Below, piece by piece: positions 1 through 11,633 of a stretch of DNA of 64,000 nt. The DNA is taken from positions 5,471,660-5,535,659 of the forward strand of contig OX387609.1 of assembly GCA_947568835.1 (NCBI GenBank). The letters are read 5' to 3'. Position numbers and translations under genes: made by a program. Positions within the stretch are counted from its first letter, which is position 1; each line of letters starts with the position of its first letter. Below the pieces are notes generated by a model, which made no database searches, was not told the origin of the DNA, and was given only the letters and a program-made list of their open reading frames with translations. This DNA is from Protonemura montana (taxonomy: Eukaryota; Arthropoda; Insecta; Plecoptera; Nemouridae).

Positions 1-3000
1 CTCCTGGGGGCCTTCAACTGTCTGAACAAAGAGCATTCGGGCGTCAACGCAAGGTAGATATTTGAAGTCTATCAAAATCAAGTATGCTTAGTTGACAAAA
101 TCAACTTCATTTTCCATATTTAAAAACCCTACAAAAAGCTAGCGAAATATCGGGTAAAATTCTTTGATTAGCATTCATCAAACAATTTACGTTTTTTTCT
201 GTAAATTTTGATAAGGAAAGAGGTTGAAGAGATGAAAGAATGCATCATTGACTTCATCACTGACCCTATAAGACTAGTGTCACATAGCAGGTTGTCAAAA
301 CAGTCCGCCGTTAAACCCCACTAATCAATTATCTTTTGTGCGCAGATGCGTGCTGATTCTGGACGAGACCGCTCCACCATTTGACCTCGCCTTGCCGTTG
401 TACCACGATCAGCTGTCACTCGACCTTATGATCAACGTTTACTCCAACGGGCGCTGGGGCAGCTTCAGACACTTGCCGCTAGAAAGCAACACCGAGATCA
501 GCGTCGCGCACGCGTACGCAAACACCACAATGCGTGGAGACCTGTCCAGCTTCCGCTGGCTCGAAGGGTCGCTCAACCAACCCGGGTAAGTCGAACGCAA
601 AGAACCCAACGAAATAATACACAATGTATTTAGTCCTTGGTGCTGATGCCACTTAAAAGCAACTAAAGTATCGTTCCAAAACCCCGAGTGCTTCTTTCCT
701 TTTCATTAATTTTTACAGCTCATCTAACTTGTTTTGTTTCAGAATGCAACTGCCTTCAGGCGTTGAGCTTGTGCACGTCTACTACTCGGCACTCAACTTC
801 CGGGACGTGATGATTGCATCCGGAAAGTTGAACGTGGACGTTATTGGCAAGCTGCGGCTGAATAATGTACGTGACGTTACTCAGTAGCAAAAATAATTTT
901 TCTGTCTCGTACTGATACGAACATAACAGCAGGTTCCCTTCGGATCATTCCATATCAAGTGCACACATTTAAAACCTTAACTATCTCAGAATTTGTCGAA
1001 ATTTTCGGGATGCGACTGTTGTGTTTTAAGTTTGCTGGTTCTATTCTTGTGTTAAGTTTTCGTCAACCGATATTGCATAATCACATTACTCGATTCTGCG
1101 CAGGACTGCTTCCAAGGTCTGGAATTTTCCGGGAGGAGGGCGGATGGGCGTCGCGTGATGGGCATAACCCAGTCATGCTCGCAAGCCTCTTTGGCCTTGG
1201 CAAGCAGTGATTTCCTCTGGGACGTCCCGGATGAGTGGTCGCTCGAAGATGCGGCTACAGTCCCTGTTGTTTACGCTACAGTGAGTGCAAATTTTGCGAT
1301 ATTTGTTATAGGCGATGTCGAATGCCTTTTTACTAAATTTTGTAAGGAATCTGTTTTTTTTTTTGAATTTGTAGCTGTTTTTTTATTTTCCTGATAAAGC
1401 TAAAATTATGCTGAGAATAAATGTAAACTCCTTTACAAGCAACTCTTAAATTGTAATAAACAAGATAATATGGCGTTAAAAAAGAAAGATTAATAAATAT
1501 TCCATGTTCTATACATGTTCAAAAAAGCTGCAAAAAAACTTTTCATTGTAATAAAAGCACAAATTGGTTTACAAACTTTTGGACAGAATTCAATTGTACG
1601 TGGAACGTTCGATTTATTACGCTTGGAATCTTGTAATAATCTTTGAATTCATCAAAACAATAAAATAAAACTACACGAATTTGTATTTTCATGTATGTAT
1701 TTTCAACGCCTTGCAGGTGATCTGTGCCATGCAGATGAGAGGTAGATTGCAGCGTGGTGAGTCGATCCTGATCCACTCAGGCACGGGCGGCGTTGGTCAG
1801 GCAGCAATCCACTTTGCCTTACACAGAGGACTGAATGTATACACAACCGTTGGGACTCCCGAGAAGCGAGCCTTCATCAAAAAGCTCTTTCCATCGGTGA
1901 GTGGGCCTTTTGGCATTCAATACCATAAGCTAAGCAGTCACTCTGTGAATTTTCTGAATAGAGTTTAGCATATCAAGCTTAAATCACTTCTTCTTCAAAT
2001 GCATATTTTTCATAATATTACTCATAATAACTACAATTGTTTTATCATTACTCACTACACCCCATTTAATAACTCGTAACAGACTTACCAACAAGTCAAC
2101 ATATCAGGTTTAACACAAGATGCAAAAATGACAATACATAATTAACTTAACGATGAGCGTAAAGAATAAGAATTTCCTGCACAGTACATTCTGAAAGTGC
2201 AGTACCTCCATACTAACAAGCGAGGACCCTTGTGATCTTTGCAGCTGACGGACGCTCAGATCGGCAACTCGCGAGACACGTCATTCGAGCAACTCGTGAT
2301 GCGGGAGACGAACGGCCGCGGCGTCGACCTCGTGCTCAACTCGCTGGCCGAGGAAAAGTTGCAGGCGTCGTTACGATGCTTGGCCGTCGGCGGTCGCTTC
2401 CTCGAGATCGGGAAGTTTGATCTTGCCAACAACAGCGAGATCGGTAGGTAACGTTCTCCGGGATGAGTGTATCAGTGACAAGTTCAAGTTTTACACGAGT
2501 GTAACAAAATGAAAAATTACTAATGCCTAGGGGTTGTTTGCTCACAGGAATGGAGCTCTTCCTCAAGGAAGTAAGTTTCCACGGAGTCATGTTCGACTAC
2601 GTGTGCGATGGTCCTGATCAGCTAAAAAAGCCGGTTTACGCTCTCATCGAGAAGGGAATCCGAGAAGGTTTTGTCCATCCATTAGTCCGCACCACTTTCC
2701 CAGCCGCAGAGGTTGAGCAGGCTTATCGGTGAGACTTGCTTTCTGTAATGTTGTTATCTTTTAATGTTAATTTAATTTTAAACACAAAACTGAGTGAATA
2801 AATGTGGTTTATAAAATTAAAAAAAAGGCAAGGCAAGACAGTTAACGCTGATGTTCTAAAAGAAAACAAATATACTGTTTGAGCCATCAGAATCACTTGC
2901 GGTATTGATGGATGGCTTATAAACGGCCAAGAAAATTTTTCCAGGCCCAAACTTACATATTCTGTCGTGTTAAGGTTCATGGGGACGGGTAAGCACACGG

Positions 3001-6000
3001 GCAAGGTGCTGCTGAAGATCAGGGACGAGGAAACAGACAGGGTCATCACGCCGAAGCCCATGCTGATGAAGGCTGTGCCGAGATTCTGCTGTCAGTCACA
3101 AGGCACTTGCATCGTTGTTGGTACGTTTACTTAAAAATCTTGGAAAATCTGGGTTTATTGGAAATCTAGGACGGAAAGCATTTCTGGTAACCCTGGCTTA
3201 TTCCAGCAAATTAAAATGTTGGTAAAAGATCATTTAAGCCAAATCCCTTACTCCTTCTTTTCCCACAGGCGGCCTGGGCGGCTTTGGCCTGGAGTTGGCC
3301 GACTGGCTTGTCTTGCGCGGCGCCCGAAAGATTGTGCTGGTATCACGCGCCGGTCTGCGCAACGGATACCAGGCGTCGCGCATTCGCACGTGGCGGTCGT
3401 ACGGCGCCGATGTTCATGTGTCCGTCGCAGACATCCAGACTGAGGAGGGCGTAGTCGAGCTGCTAACGTCGGCCAACTCGATGGGACCGGTCTCAGGCAT
3501 CTTCAATTTGGCCGTCGTGAGTGAAGCACTGTTTTACTTAGTTTTACAACGATTGGTCATTTAAATGTTAAAAGCATGTTGATTTATAACTTTTTCTTGT
3601 TGTTTCATAGAAAAACTCGAGAAAACCTTCGAGGGCTTGAACCTCATTCCTAATCTCATATTAGATTTTAACATATTTCATTTCAGGTTGAAGTATGATT
3701 AATATACATAAAAATGCAAGCGATTTATGAAATCGCTGTTAGTATAATACTGACTCTTACCGATGTTTTAATTATCGTTCTTGTTTTGATCCAGATTGAG
3801 GTTGAGACGGGACGGCAGCTACAAAATGCATTTGCCATAACTCAAAATGTTCTAAATGTATTTTTCCTGATTGCCTAACCAAACCAAACCTATCGCCACC
3901 AGGTCCTCCAAGACGCGCTCTTTGAAAACCAAACTTCCGAACGTTTCGCCACCGCCGCTGGCCCCAAGGCGCTGGCAACCCGATTGCTAGACACAGCATC
4001 GCGTCGCCTCTGCCCGCACCTCGAGCACTTTGTGGTGTTCTCGTCGGTGTCGTGCGGGCGAGGGAACGCCGGGCAGACAAGCTACGGAGCGGCCAACAGC
4101 ACGATGGAGCGCATTTGCGAGCGGCGTGCGCAGGACGGCTTTCCCGCGCTGGCCGTCCAGTGGGGTGCCGTCGGGCAGGTCGGGCTCGTGGCGGACATGA
4201 GAGACGATGACAAGGAGGTCGTTATAGGTTCGTGTGGGTTTTTAATTTACATTTTAACTCAGGGTTCTTGCTAATTTACAGGAGGCAACAGAGATTACTT
4301 TCCCTTTTTAAGCGTTTTTTGCGTGTTAAAGTAAAATATCGCAGAAGAATAAGATTACATTTTAAAAGTCATGAAGTTTTAAGACCACCAGAAATACACT
4401 CTTAACTCATCATGCACTTTTTTCTTTAATCGTTTACTCCTCGTAACCATAGAACCTAGTGTATTTGAAACCCTTGAATTAATTCCTTGTTCAAAGATAC
4501 TATTATCGGGTATCAAACAATCAAGTCATGCTCATAAAGCTGACAAGCGGCTAGGTGACATTATTTTAGGGAAATTAGATACCTCACTACAAATTTGTTT
4601 TATCTTCCAGGAGGGACTCTGCCGCAGCGCATTGCCTCGTGCTTGGCAGTCCTGGACGGCTTCCTACGACAAAAGCTACCAGTCGTGGCCAGCATGGTCG
4701 TAGCTGAGAAGCTGGCAGGTGGGCCGGCAGACTCCTTACTGAACCGAGTCGCTACTATCTTGGGTATGTTTGCAATGCTCTGCTAAATAGCCTTCTTTGA
4801 TATTGATTACATTTAATTATCTGGGTCAGCCAATGTCAATTCAACCGGATTCTTTGAGAAATTGGCCACCGTCTTTCAGAAATAGACAAGACATTGTTAA
4901 ATTGACATTACAGTGCTTCTTCTATTGAATAATTGTTGTGTTGGCTTCTGGGTCAATTTTTATCCCGGGACGGTTCTTTTGCACCGGGAATTTAACAAAT
5001 TTGGGAACGCACGTGCCCCAATTTTTTAGAAAATTGCGCTGGTTTTAAATGAGATAAAACTACTACTAGTCCCACGAAAAGGTAAAAATCCAAAAACGCA
5101 TTATATGGGTTTAAAATTGACGTATCTTAAAAAAAGTATTAGGCTTTATTGCTTTCTCATATCTTTTAATGATGGCTTTTTAATTTCTTAAAAAAATACC
5201 AAATGAACTTCTAAATGTAAACTACTTGCTGTTCCATCGAGGGATTTCCGAGACCTTGAGAGAAGTATTGCATGTTGCACGAACTCGATTACACACACTT
5301 AATTACACGCTCATCCTTCATGTTGGATGTACTAGGAAACTACCTCAGTCTTAACAATCAGTTAAACACTTGCTTGGCACCTATTCTGCCCACAGGAATT
5401 TCGGACTTGAAGAAAGTGAGTTTCCAAACGACCCTCGCCGAACTGGGCATGGACTCGATGACCGCGGTGGAAATCAAGCAGACGCTCGAGAGGGAGTACC
5501 AAGTGTTCCTTACACCCGTCCAAATCCGCGGCCTGACTTTCGCTCGAGTAGTCGAGCTTTCGGCAGATGAGGCGCAGGCCTCAGATAATGTGATGGGTAA
5601 GCGCATACTCGGTAACACATCAACTGTCAGCAAGCTGTCAGAAAACTGTCAGCAAGCTGTCAGAAAACTTTCACTGGTTTTGTGTTAAGTTAAAGTATGG
5701 AATTGTGTTGCTTGTGGTTGATATAGTTACTTTCTAGATATACCAGTGTCAGTAGCAATTTTCTTTTAAGATTGAAAATTCTGTGGCTTTCTTTGTTCTC
5801 AAAATCAAACCCAAAAGGCGTTGCTCATTTTCGCATGAAAAATCGTTAATATACATCACCAAGAATTTTACATTGCTTTCAAAATGTATGCAAAAACGTG
5901 TAGTTTCATGGCGACAATGCACGTTTAAATAGTTTTTACCATCTCTCCTGTTACTTACTTGCCTTTAGAATCAAACCCAACAAGCAAAACCCGATACGTG

Positions 6001-8213
6001 GCATATGGCTAAAAAACTTGACAAAAATCTCATGGTCTTGCATGGTTTTCAGATTTAATTTTGGCACAAATTCATATTTGGGTTCAAATGACATACCAAA
6101 TATAACACTTTTCCTTGCGTTCACTTACAGAATCAAACCTGACTGGTAGAGCGCAAATAGTGCAAAACTTAGGAGACGAACGCTCAGCGTACAAAACCAC
6201 TGTTCCCCTACCGAGCAAGCAGACGCCTACGTTATCGACTGCAAACGGACGCATGTTGCTCATGGTTCCGGGCCTGGAGGGAATGGCGTCTGGACTGGAG
6301 CCGTTGGCGCGAAACATTGACGCCAACACCGTCTGCTTGCAGGGCGACTGGTGGACTGACCGGTCCGAAACGGCGCACGAAATGGCACAAATGCTTTTGC
6401 CGGTAAGTAACAGGATGTTTGAGACAAAACGATTTCAATTTGGATTGATTATCTTCGAATGTTGATTTGGCACTTTTACTAAGCATAGTATTATAATTCC
6501 GCTATTTTAAAACCCTACGTCTGCAGCTACTAACCATTAAGCCAGAGTCTAAGTATGATCTGCCTTAGTCCTGTAAGACCAGCTGGGGTGTGTTATTTAA
6601 ATAAACCCTTGCGACGTTGATTTGGTTGCTTTATTCTAATCGCCAGAATTCATTAAAATTTTTTTATTAAAATTCATCGCAAATACAAATACTTGTTAAA
6701 TAAATGAAACAAAACTTTTGTAGCACGCCCAACGTGAGCTGGGGACCAGACCCGACTATCTTCTGCTTGGATACTCGTTCGGCGGAGTCGTCTCTTTGCA
6801 CCTGGCCGCTATGCTCGAAGCCGACGGGCGACGTGGCCAAGTGTTTATCGTCGACGGCGCGCCCGACTACCTCCAGCAGATATATCAGGCAGTAGCCGCC
6901 GACGACTCCGAAGCTGCGCTCGAGGCGAACTTGCTCACCAGGATAATCAATATAATGCAGAAGCAAGCGGCATCGACCAACGAGAAGGTGAGCGACCCAC
7001 GAGTTTATTTAGCTGTGGCAAACTAACTATCTTGCGCTCATACTACCGCTCCACTAATATATCGATGAAGATGACCGTGAAAATATTTCAGTATTTTCTA
7101 GTGCTCACTTGGTCTGCAAACTTGACTTTTTATTTCGGCATGCAATTTATTTGCTCTTTGAGCGTTCATTAACCGTTAGCAAACACAAACTAGCTACTTA
7201 TAAAGGTAATTTGGTAGGTATTTTGGCTTGATGACTCACTACGTTCGGTGCAGTTGAAACGTTTCTGTGTAGTCAACTAAAGAGCAGGCTAGATAGCTTG
7301 AAGATAAACAATTGGAAGTTCAATATTTTTTTTTTCTTTGCATGGGCTGTGCAATTCAAATGCTTTCTTCCCTCTCCACGCCACATTCTTACTTCTAGAA
7401 ACTATGCCGCTTTTAATGTAGGTTAAGGAATACATGTTTTCTAAATCCATACTACGGCAAAGAGAAAGAAAAGTAATTTAAGTAATTATCAAAACAATTA
7501 TCAAATAAAATCAAAAGTGTATAATACAACCCCTCGCTTTGCCAATTAAGCAAGTCGCACCCAAGAAGTGTTATGTCAGAAGTACTGACCATGAACAGTC
7601 ATCATCACAATTTTGTTCCCCTAGATCCGTGAAACTATTCTGGCTTTGCCCACGTGGACGGAGCGTCTTGCCTTTGCGATGACGCTGGTACCCGCTAACA
7701 TGTTCAGCAATCAGTACCTGCGTGACGCTGGGAACGCTGCTTTGCGCCGGCTGAAGGCAGTCGGCACGTTTGTTTGGCCAGCCGGAGTTAAAATCGAGTC
7801 GCCGGTCACGCTGCTGCGACCCACGTACAAGTCTCTTAAACTACCGGTGGATCTCGGAGTAAACAAGGTGAGAAAGGTGTATTTTGACATTTGGACATGC
7901 CTGTTACATATGTTTTGTCCTGTAAATCATTTAAGCCAGTGCTTCTTGTTTTGCAATAATGATAATTAAGCAAAGTCCACATAAGTTCAGTTACAAGCTT
8001 CTCTTCAAACGAATAAATGCGAGTATCAAAATCGGTGAATTTTAGCCCTGGTCTAAAATCACATTTTACATTTATGTGTTCCAGTATTGCAAGAATCCAG
8101 TTGACGTTCACTTGTTTGACGAGACGCACGTCAGCATCCTGGAATCAATGCAAATGGCGACCATCATCAACGAACAAATGGCTCGACTGACCTGTGAAGA
8201 GAGGAGAAGGTGA
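1..8213 (+). CDS. FASN: Animal type I fatty acid synthase-like megasynthase, paralogue 1 (3' part only)
   Basis: Sixteen exons with consistent phases: 1-53, 346-585, 743-866, 1104-1280, 1717-1896, 2245-2443, 2548-2728, 2975-3120, 3269-3516, 3903-4227, 4611-4763, 5396-5596, 6131-6402, 6724-6987, 7625-7867, 8085-8213. They give 1044 residues ending in TGA at 8211-8213. The 5' part (KS, AT, DH) lies off the left edge. The family builds acyl chains in the cytosol from malonyl units with NADPH. Visible modules, in order, are the end of the pseudo-KR linker, enoyl reductase, ketoreductase, acyl carrier protein and thioesterase, all with active-site residues. Every exon from 346 to 7867 has an exon of identical length in the inverted paralogue on the - strand; the exon at 1-53 is cut by the window edge. 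The C-terminus runs six residues beyond the paralogue (CEERRR), because the codon aligned with its TGA stop is TGT. Whether its AT domain is intact cannot be seen. Confidence 0.92.
236..327 (+). mobile_element. 3' remnant of the SINE family also found at 46435 and 59695
   Basis: This stretch lies in the intron between the first two visible exons of FAS paralogue 1. It matches the 3' end of the copy at 46435-46717: attcaccgac...cattagaccggtgtcacat, a tgtcaaaa core and the cgttaaatcccac end, with scattered substitutions. Only the 3' 90 bases or so remain. Confidence 0.65.
743..3120 (+). other. Enoyl reductase domain of FAS paralogue 1
   Basis: Exons 743-866 to 2975-3120. The Rossmann NADPH-binding motif ([11 protein letters not shown]) is in the exon at 1717-1896. 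The next exon carries the conserved NSRDTSFEQ and [16 protein letters not shown] segments known from animal FAS. The exon at 2245-2443 and its upstream intron are nearly identical to the paralogue, whereas the exon at 2548-2728 differs at about 46 of 181 positions. Confidence 0.9.
3269..4763 (+). other. Ketoreductase domain of FAS paralogue 1
   Basis: Exons 3269-3516, 3903-4227 and 4611-4763. The nucleotide-binding glycine motif GGLGGFG opens the first exon. The catalytic Ser, Tyr and Asn are in the second exon ([10 protein letters not shown] followed by SYGAANS). The sequence GGTLPQR and the helices leading to the ACP are in the third. The domain would reduce the beta-keto group with NADPH. 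It looks intact. Confidence 0.92.
5396..5596 (+). other. Acyl carrier protein domain of FAS paralogue 1
   Basis: One exon encodes the whole ACP. The phosphopantetheine attachment serine is in [10 protein letters not shown], followed by the helix QTLERE. This is the normal position between KR and thioesterase. The exon has the same length as its paralogue at 11990-12190. Confidence 0.93.
6131..8213 (+). other. Thioesterase domain of FAS paralogue 1
   Basis: Exons 6131-6402, 6724-6987, 7625-7867 and 8085-8213. The alpha/beta-hydrolase nucleophile is in GYSFGG, the acidic residue is probably in VDGAPDY, and the catalytic His is in [11 protein letters not shown] near the C-terminus. A type I thioesterase releases the finished chain as a free acid. 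Its presence separates this protein from those animal FAS-like polyketide synthases that lack a TE. Confidence 0.9.
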
Positions 8214-8270
8214 TTGCGGGAATTGAACATGCATCAGTACAGGTTGATCGGTTATTGGCTAAAATTCAAT

Positions 8271-8276
8271 AATAAA
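8271..8276 (+). terminator. Polyadenylation signal AATAAA of FAS paralogue 1
   Basis: A canonical hexamer 58 bases after the stop codon, in an AT-rich 3' region. Confidence 0.7.
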
Positions 8277-8339
8277 GACTAACAGCTGGTTAAAAATATG
8301 CGTTTTATTTTAAATTTGAAACATTTACGTCAGTGAAAT

Positions 8340-8525
8340 GTGTATTTAAATTGCAAACGATTCCACTGGCAACAATTGATTTCAACTTTCAACAATTGCT
8401 GCCCGGCCGTGGACTCAAACCCTGAGATCCACCTGTCACGGATGCAGCTCTAACCAATCCAACCCGGGTGGAGATCTGGTTTGAGTCCCGTACTATTCTT
8501 TTGAGGGGTTATTAGTAGTGTAGCT
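8340..8525 (-). mobile_element. Degenerate tRNA-like retroposon between the two FAS genes
   Basis: Read on the - strand it holds a tRNA-like block (A-box-like tggttagagc, B-box-like ggtttgagtcc) followed by the tail gtttgcaatttaaat. The same tail ends the copies at 35313-35366 and 54761-54810. A degenerate inverted-repeat arm (ttttgaggggttattag) is near 8500. It is a decayed relative of those elements. Confidence 0.55.
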
Positions 8526-9139
8526 AATAACGAGGGCGTCGCAAACGCAATTTTAATTGCATTTTAAAGTGAGCGTAGTAATATTTTCAGATGATACAAT
8601 GTGAAGCCAATATATTGAAAGCAAAACAGCCAAAATTCAGAACATTTTTCCGAAAATTTATAAAAGAAAAAAACAAAAAAAAACAAATACCGGCTAAAAA
8701 ATTTTGCAACTACTTTATTTAGATTTTTTATACATATTTGCAAATTGTGGTGAAAATATAGCAAACACTCTTGGGGATACAACTCCAAAACATTTTTACG
8801 AAATCAGAAAATGTTCGTAAATTTTAAACAGTTTAAAAACTATTTCATCAATTTTGCTTAAAAATTCTAGGAGTTTAAGTTGAGAACACAAAATTTACTT
8901 AGCAAATTCTGTTCTAGTTGGAGCACGTGTATGGCCGCTAGAGCACGAAAAAAATTTAAAAAAAATGCCAAAAAACTCTAGACAATTTTTGTCCGGGTTT
9001 AGTGAAATTGAAGATTTCGCTACGCTCATCAATTAATTGCATGTGTACAACCTGCAATTTGATGGCAGAATATGGTTCTAGACGTTAGACTTATTTTACG
9101 CATAGTCCAAGTTTCAAGTCAAATACAGTTAGGGTTAAA
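8526..9139. other. AT-rich intergenic spacer between the convergent FAS genes
   Basis: No open reading frame resembling a known protein, no RNA gene and no strong repeat is visible here. Confidence 0.6.
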
Positions 9140-9360
9140 ATGTAACACCGATTGCGGAGCTCTTCTCCTTTCATTACCTGCGCAGCCAGCCTTGCAGCCC
9201 AGCCCTCGTTGATCCTGTCGACGTTGTCGGCGAATCTCGATCTCGCGTGAGTTAACCTCTGGCGGGAAAAGCGGGAGCAAGGACAGCCAGGACGACGAAA
9301 AGAACACTCAGGACAAACGGCGTGGGAAGATCAAAAAGCGTCGGAGAACAAGTCATATTT
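9140..9360 (+). pseudogene. Possible decayed copy of GPN1 exon 5
   Basis: A GC-rich island in an AT-rich spacer. It aligns by eye with GPN1 exon 5 (55136-55326) and the start of the following intron. Shared stretches are gtcga-gttgtc, gggagc, aggacagccagg, ctc-ggacaa and a downstream aagtcatat. One frame reads SKDSQDDEKNTQDK, against [14 protein letters not shown] in GPN1. Gaps and substitutions are many and no complete gene surrounds it. It could also be a chance acidic, low-complexity similarity. Confidence 0.45.
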
Positions 9361-9590
9361 TATTACATATTTTTACAAAATTATCTATTTAAATTTAACA
9401 AAATTTCATTTTCAGTGATATCTTTTATAAAGTAACGAAATCACTTTAAATTTGGACAAAAGAGGTGTATAGGAAAGCCAGAAAGTAATGTTATTTTTCA
9501 AGAAATAAGAAAAGTACAAAAATCAAATGGTATTGCCATTTAACAACACCATCACAGCATGGAAAGCATACAAATAATCAGCTACAACTC

Positions 9591-9596
9591 TTTATT
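9591..9596 (-). terminator. Polyadenylation signal AATAAA of FAS paralogue 2
   Basis: AATAAA on the - strand, 73 bases past the stop codon of the - strand FAS gene. Together with 8271-8276 it brackets a spacer of about 1.3 kb between convergent 3' ends. Confidence 0.7.
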
Positions 9597-9668
9597 AATT
9601 TAACGCCAAAGATAAATTGATCTGTACTGGTACAAGCACCTTGTCCACTATCACCTCCTCTTCTCTTC

Positions 9669-11633
9669 TCAGGCCAGCCGAGCCATCTGTTCGTTGATGA
9701 TGGTCGCCATTTGCATTGATTCCAGGATGCTGACGTGCGTCTCGTCAAACAAGTGAACGTCGACTGGATTCTTGCAATACTAAAAAAAATCAAATAAATT
9801 TAGGACCAAGGCTAAACAAGTCCAATTTTAGATGCATTGATCAACGTGTTCATTTGTGGTAAGGTAAAAGGAAAACTGAACTGTTGTGAAAAGGAAGATA
9901 TTATTTAAATCATCTTATGCAATGGCAAATGTAAGAAGTTTACTAGAGAGATAGGAATGATACCTAGTTTTACTCTTAAAATCAAAACTGACTCATATGA
10001 CATTGAAAATACTGTAGCGATGTCAACCGTGGTCACCTTGTTTACTCCGAGATCCACCGGCAGTTTAAGAGACTTGTACGTGGGTCGCAGCAGTGTGACT
10101 GGTGACTCTATTTGAACTCCGGCTGGCCAAACAAACGTGCTGGTTGCCTTCAGCCGGCGCAGGGCAGCGTTCCCAGCATCGCGCAGGTACTGGTTGCTGA
10201 ACATGTCAGCGGGTACCAGCGTCATCACAAAGTCAAGACGCTCCGTCCACGTTGGCAACTCCATAATAGTTTCACGGATCTAGGGGAATAAAATTGTGAT
10301 TTTAATTTATGACGTATGTTATTAAGCCTCTTTGAAATAATTTTTTTGGTGAAAAAACCACTTTCCTACTGAAAACGCATGTTTTCAATTAGGTACTGAA
10401 GGGTTTTTTACGATAACTGCTGAGTTCGTAGTTTCCTTCCATCAAACCAATTTATTTTTATCTCTGTACTGTCACTTAGTTAATAAGCAGTTACCAGATT
10501 TTATATTTTGATTTAGACCGAATAAATGACTAGAAGAGAGTAAATACCCACGCACAATCAAGTGTGAACAAGGGCCCGCAAAGGTAACAACACCTGAGTG
10601 TCCCTCACCTTCTCGTTGGTCATTCCTGCTTGCTTTTGCATAAGATTGATCATCCCGATGAGCAGGTTTGTCTCGAGCGCAGCTTCGGAGTCGTCGACGG
10701 CCACCGCCCTAAATATCTGCTGGAGGTAGTCGGGCGCACCGTCCACGATAAACACTTGCCCGCGTCGACCATCTGCTTCGAGCAGCGCGGCAAGATGCAA
10801 AGTTAAGAACCCGCCGAATGAGTAGCCGAGGAGAAGGAAGTCGCGTCTGGTCCCCAGCTCACGTTGCGCGTGCTGCGGAAATTACATTCCATATTATCTT
10901 GTACTGAAATTTCATGGTTGTTTATGACCCCTAAAAACACATTTTGCAGACTTGTAAGTAGATGAAAAAACGTGCTAACATAACGTAAAAATAAAAAAAT
11001 AGTGATTTTATGCACCGCTTACGATTTTTTTTAAAACGTTAACTACAAATTTACTGTTCGCAACCTTCTCAAAATCTGCAACCTACTTTCGACCAAAGCT
11101 ATTTCTTATTTGTGCATACATTGTTGAAAACCAGGCATTTGTTTTTTAATGGCAAAAACATTCAGCTCTTATGTCAGCTAACTCATATTCTACAAATAAT
11201 TATTTGAGACTTCGATTATCTTTTGCCAACCGAAATTTCTAGAAAGCGTCCAAAATCCGGTGTCTAACAAACTAGTGCGGCTCAGCTGCACTAATAATAA
11301 AATTCAATTTTTTTTCAGTAAGTGTATCCAAACGCCATTATGCAAACACCCAGCTCCTCACCGGCAACAGCATCTGGGCCATTTCCTGCACCGTTTCGGA
11401 CCGATCAGTCCACCAGTCGCCCTGCAAGCAGACGGCGTTGGCGTCGATGTTTCGCGCCAACGGTTCCAGCCCAGACGCCATCCCCTCCAGGCCAGGAACC
11501 ATGAGCAACGTGCGTCCGTCAGCAGTCGATAAAGTAGGCGTCTGCTTGCTCGGTAGAGTCACGGTGGCTGCGTACGCTGATTGTTCATTGCCGAGGCTTT
11601 TCACCAGATGAGCTATACCATCCGCGTTTAATT
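9669..11633 (-). other. Thioesterase domain of FAS paralogue 2
   Basis: Exons 11362-11633, 10609-10872, 10037-10279 and 9669-9779. The nucleophile is Ser2137 in GYSFGG and the catalytic His is His2303 in [11 protein letters not shown]. The protein ends NEQMARLA with TGA at 9669-9671. Confidence 0.92.
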
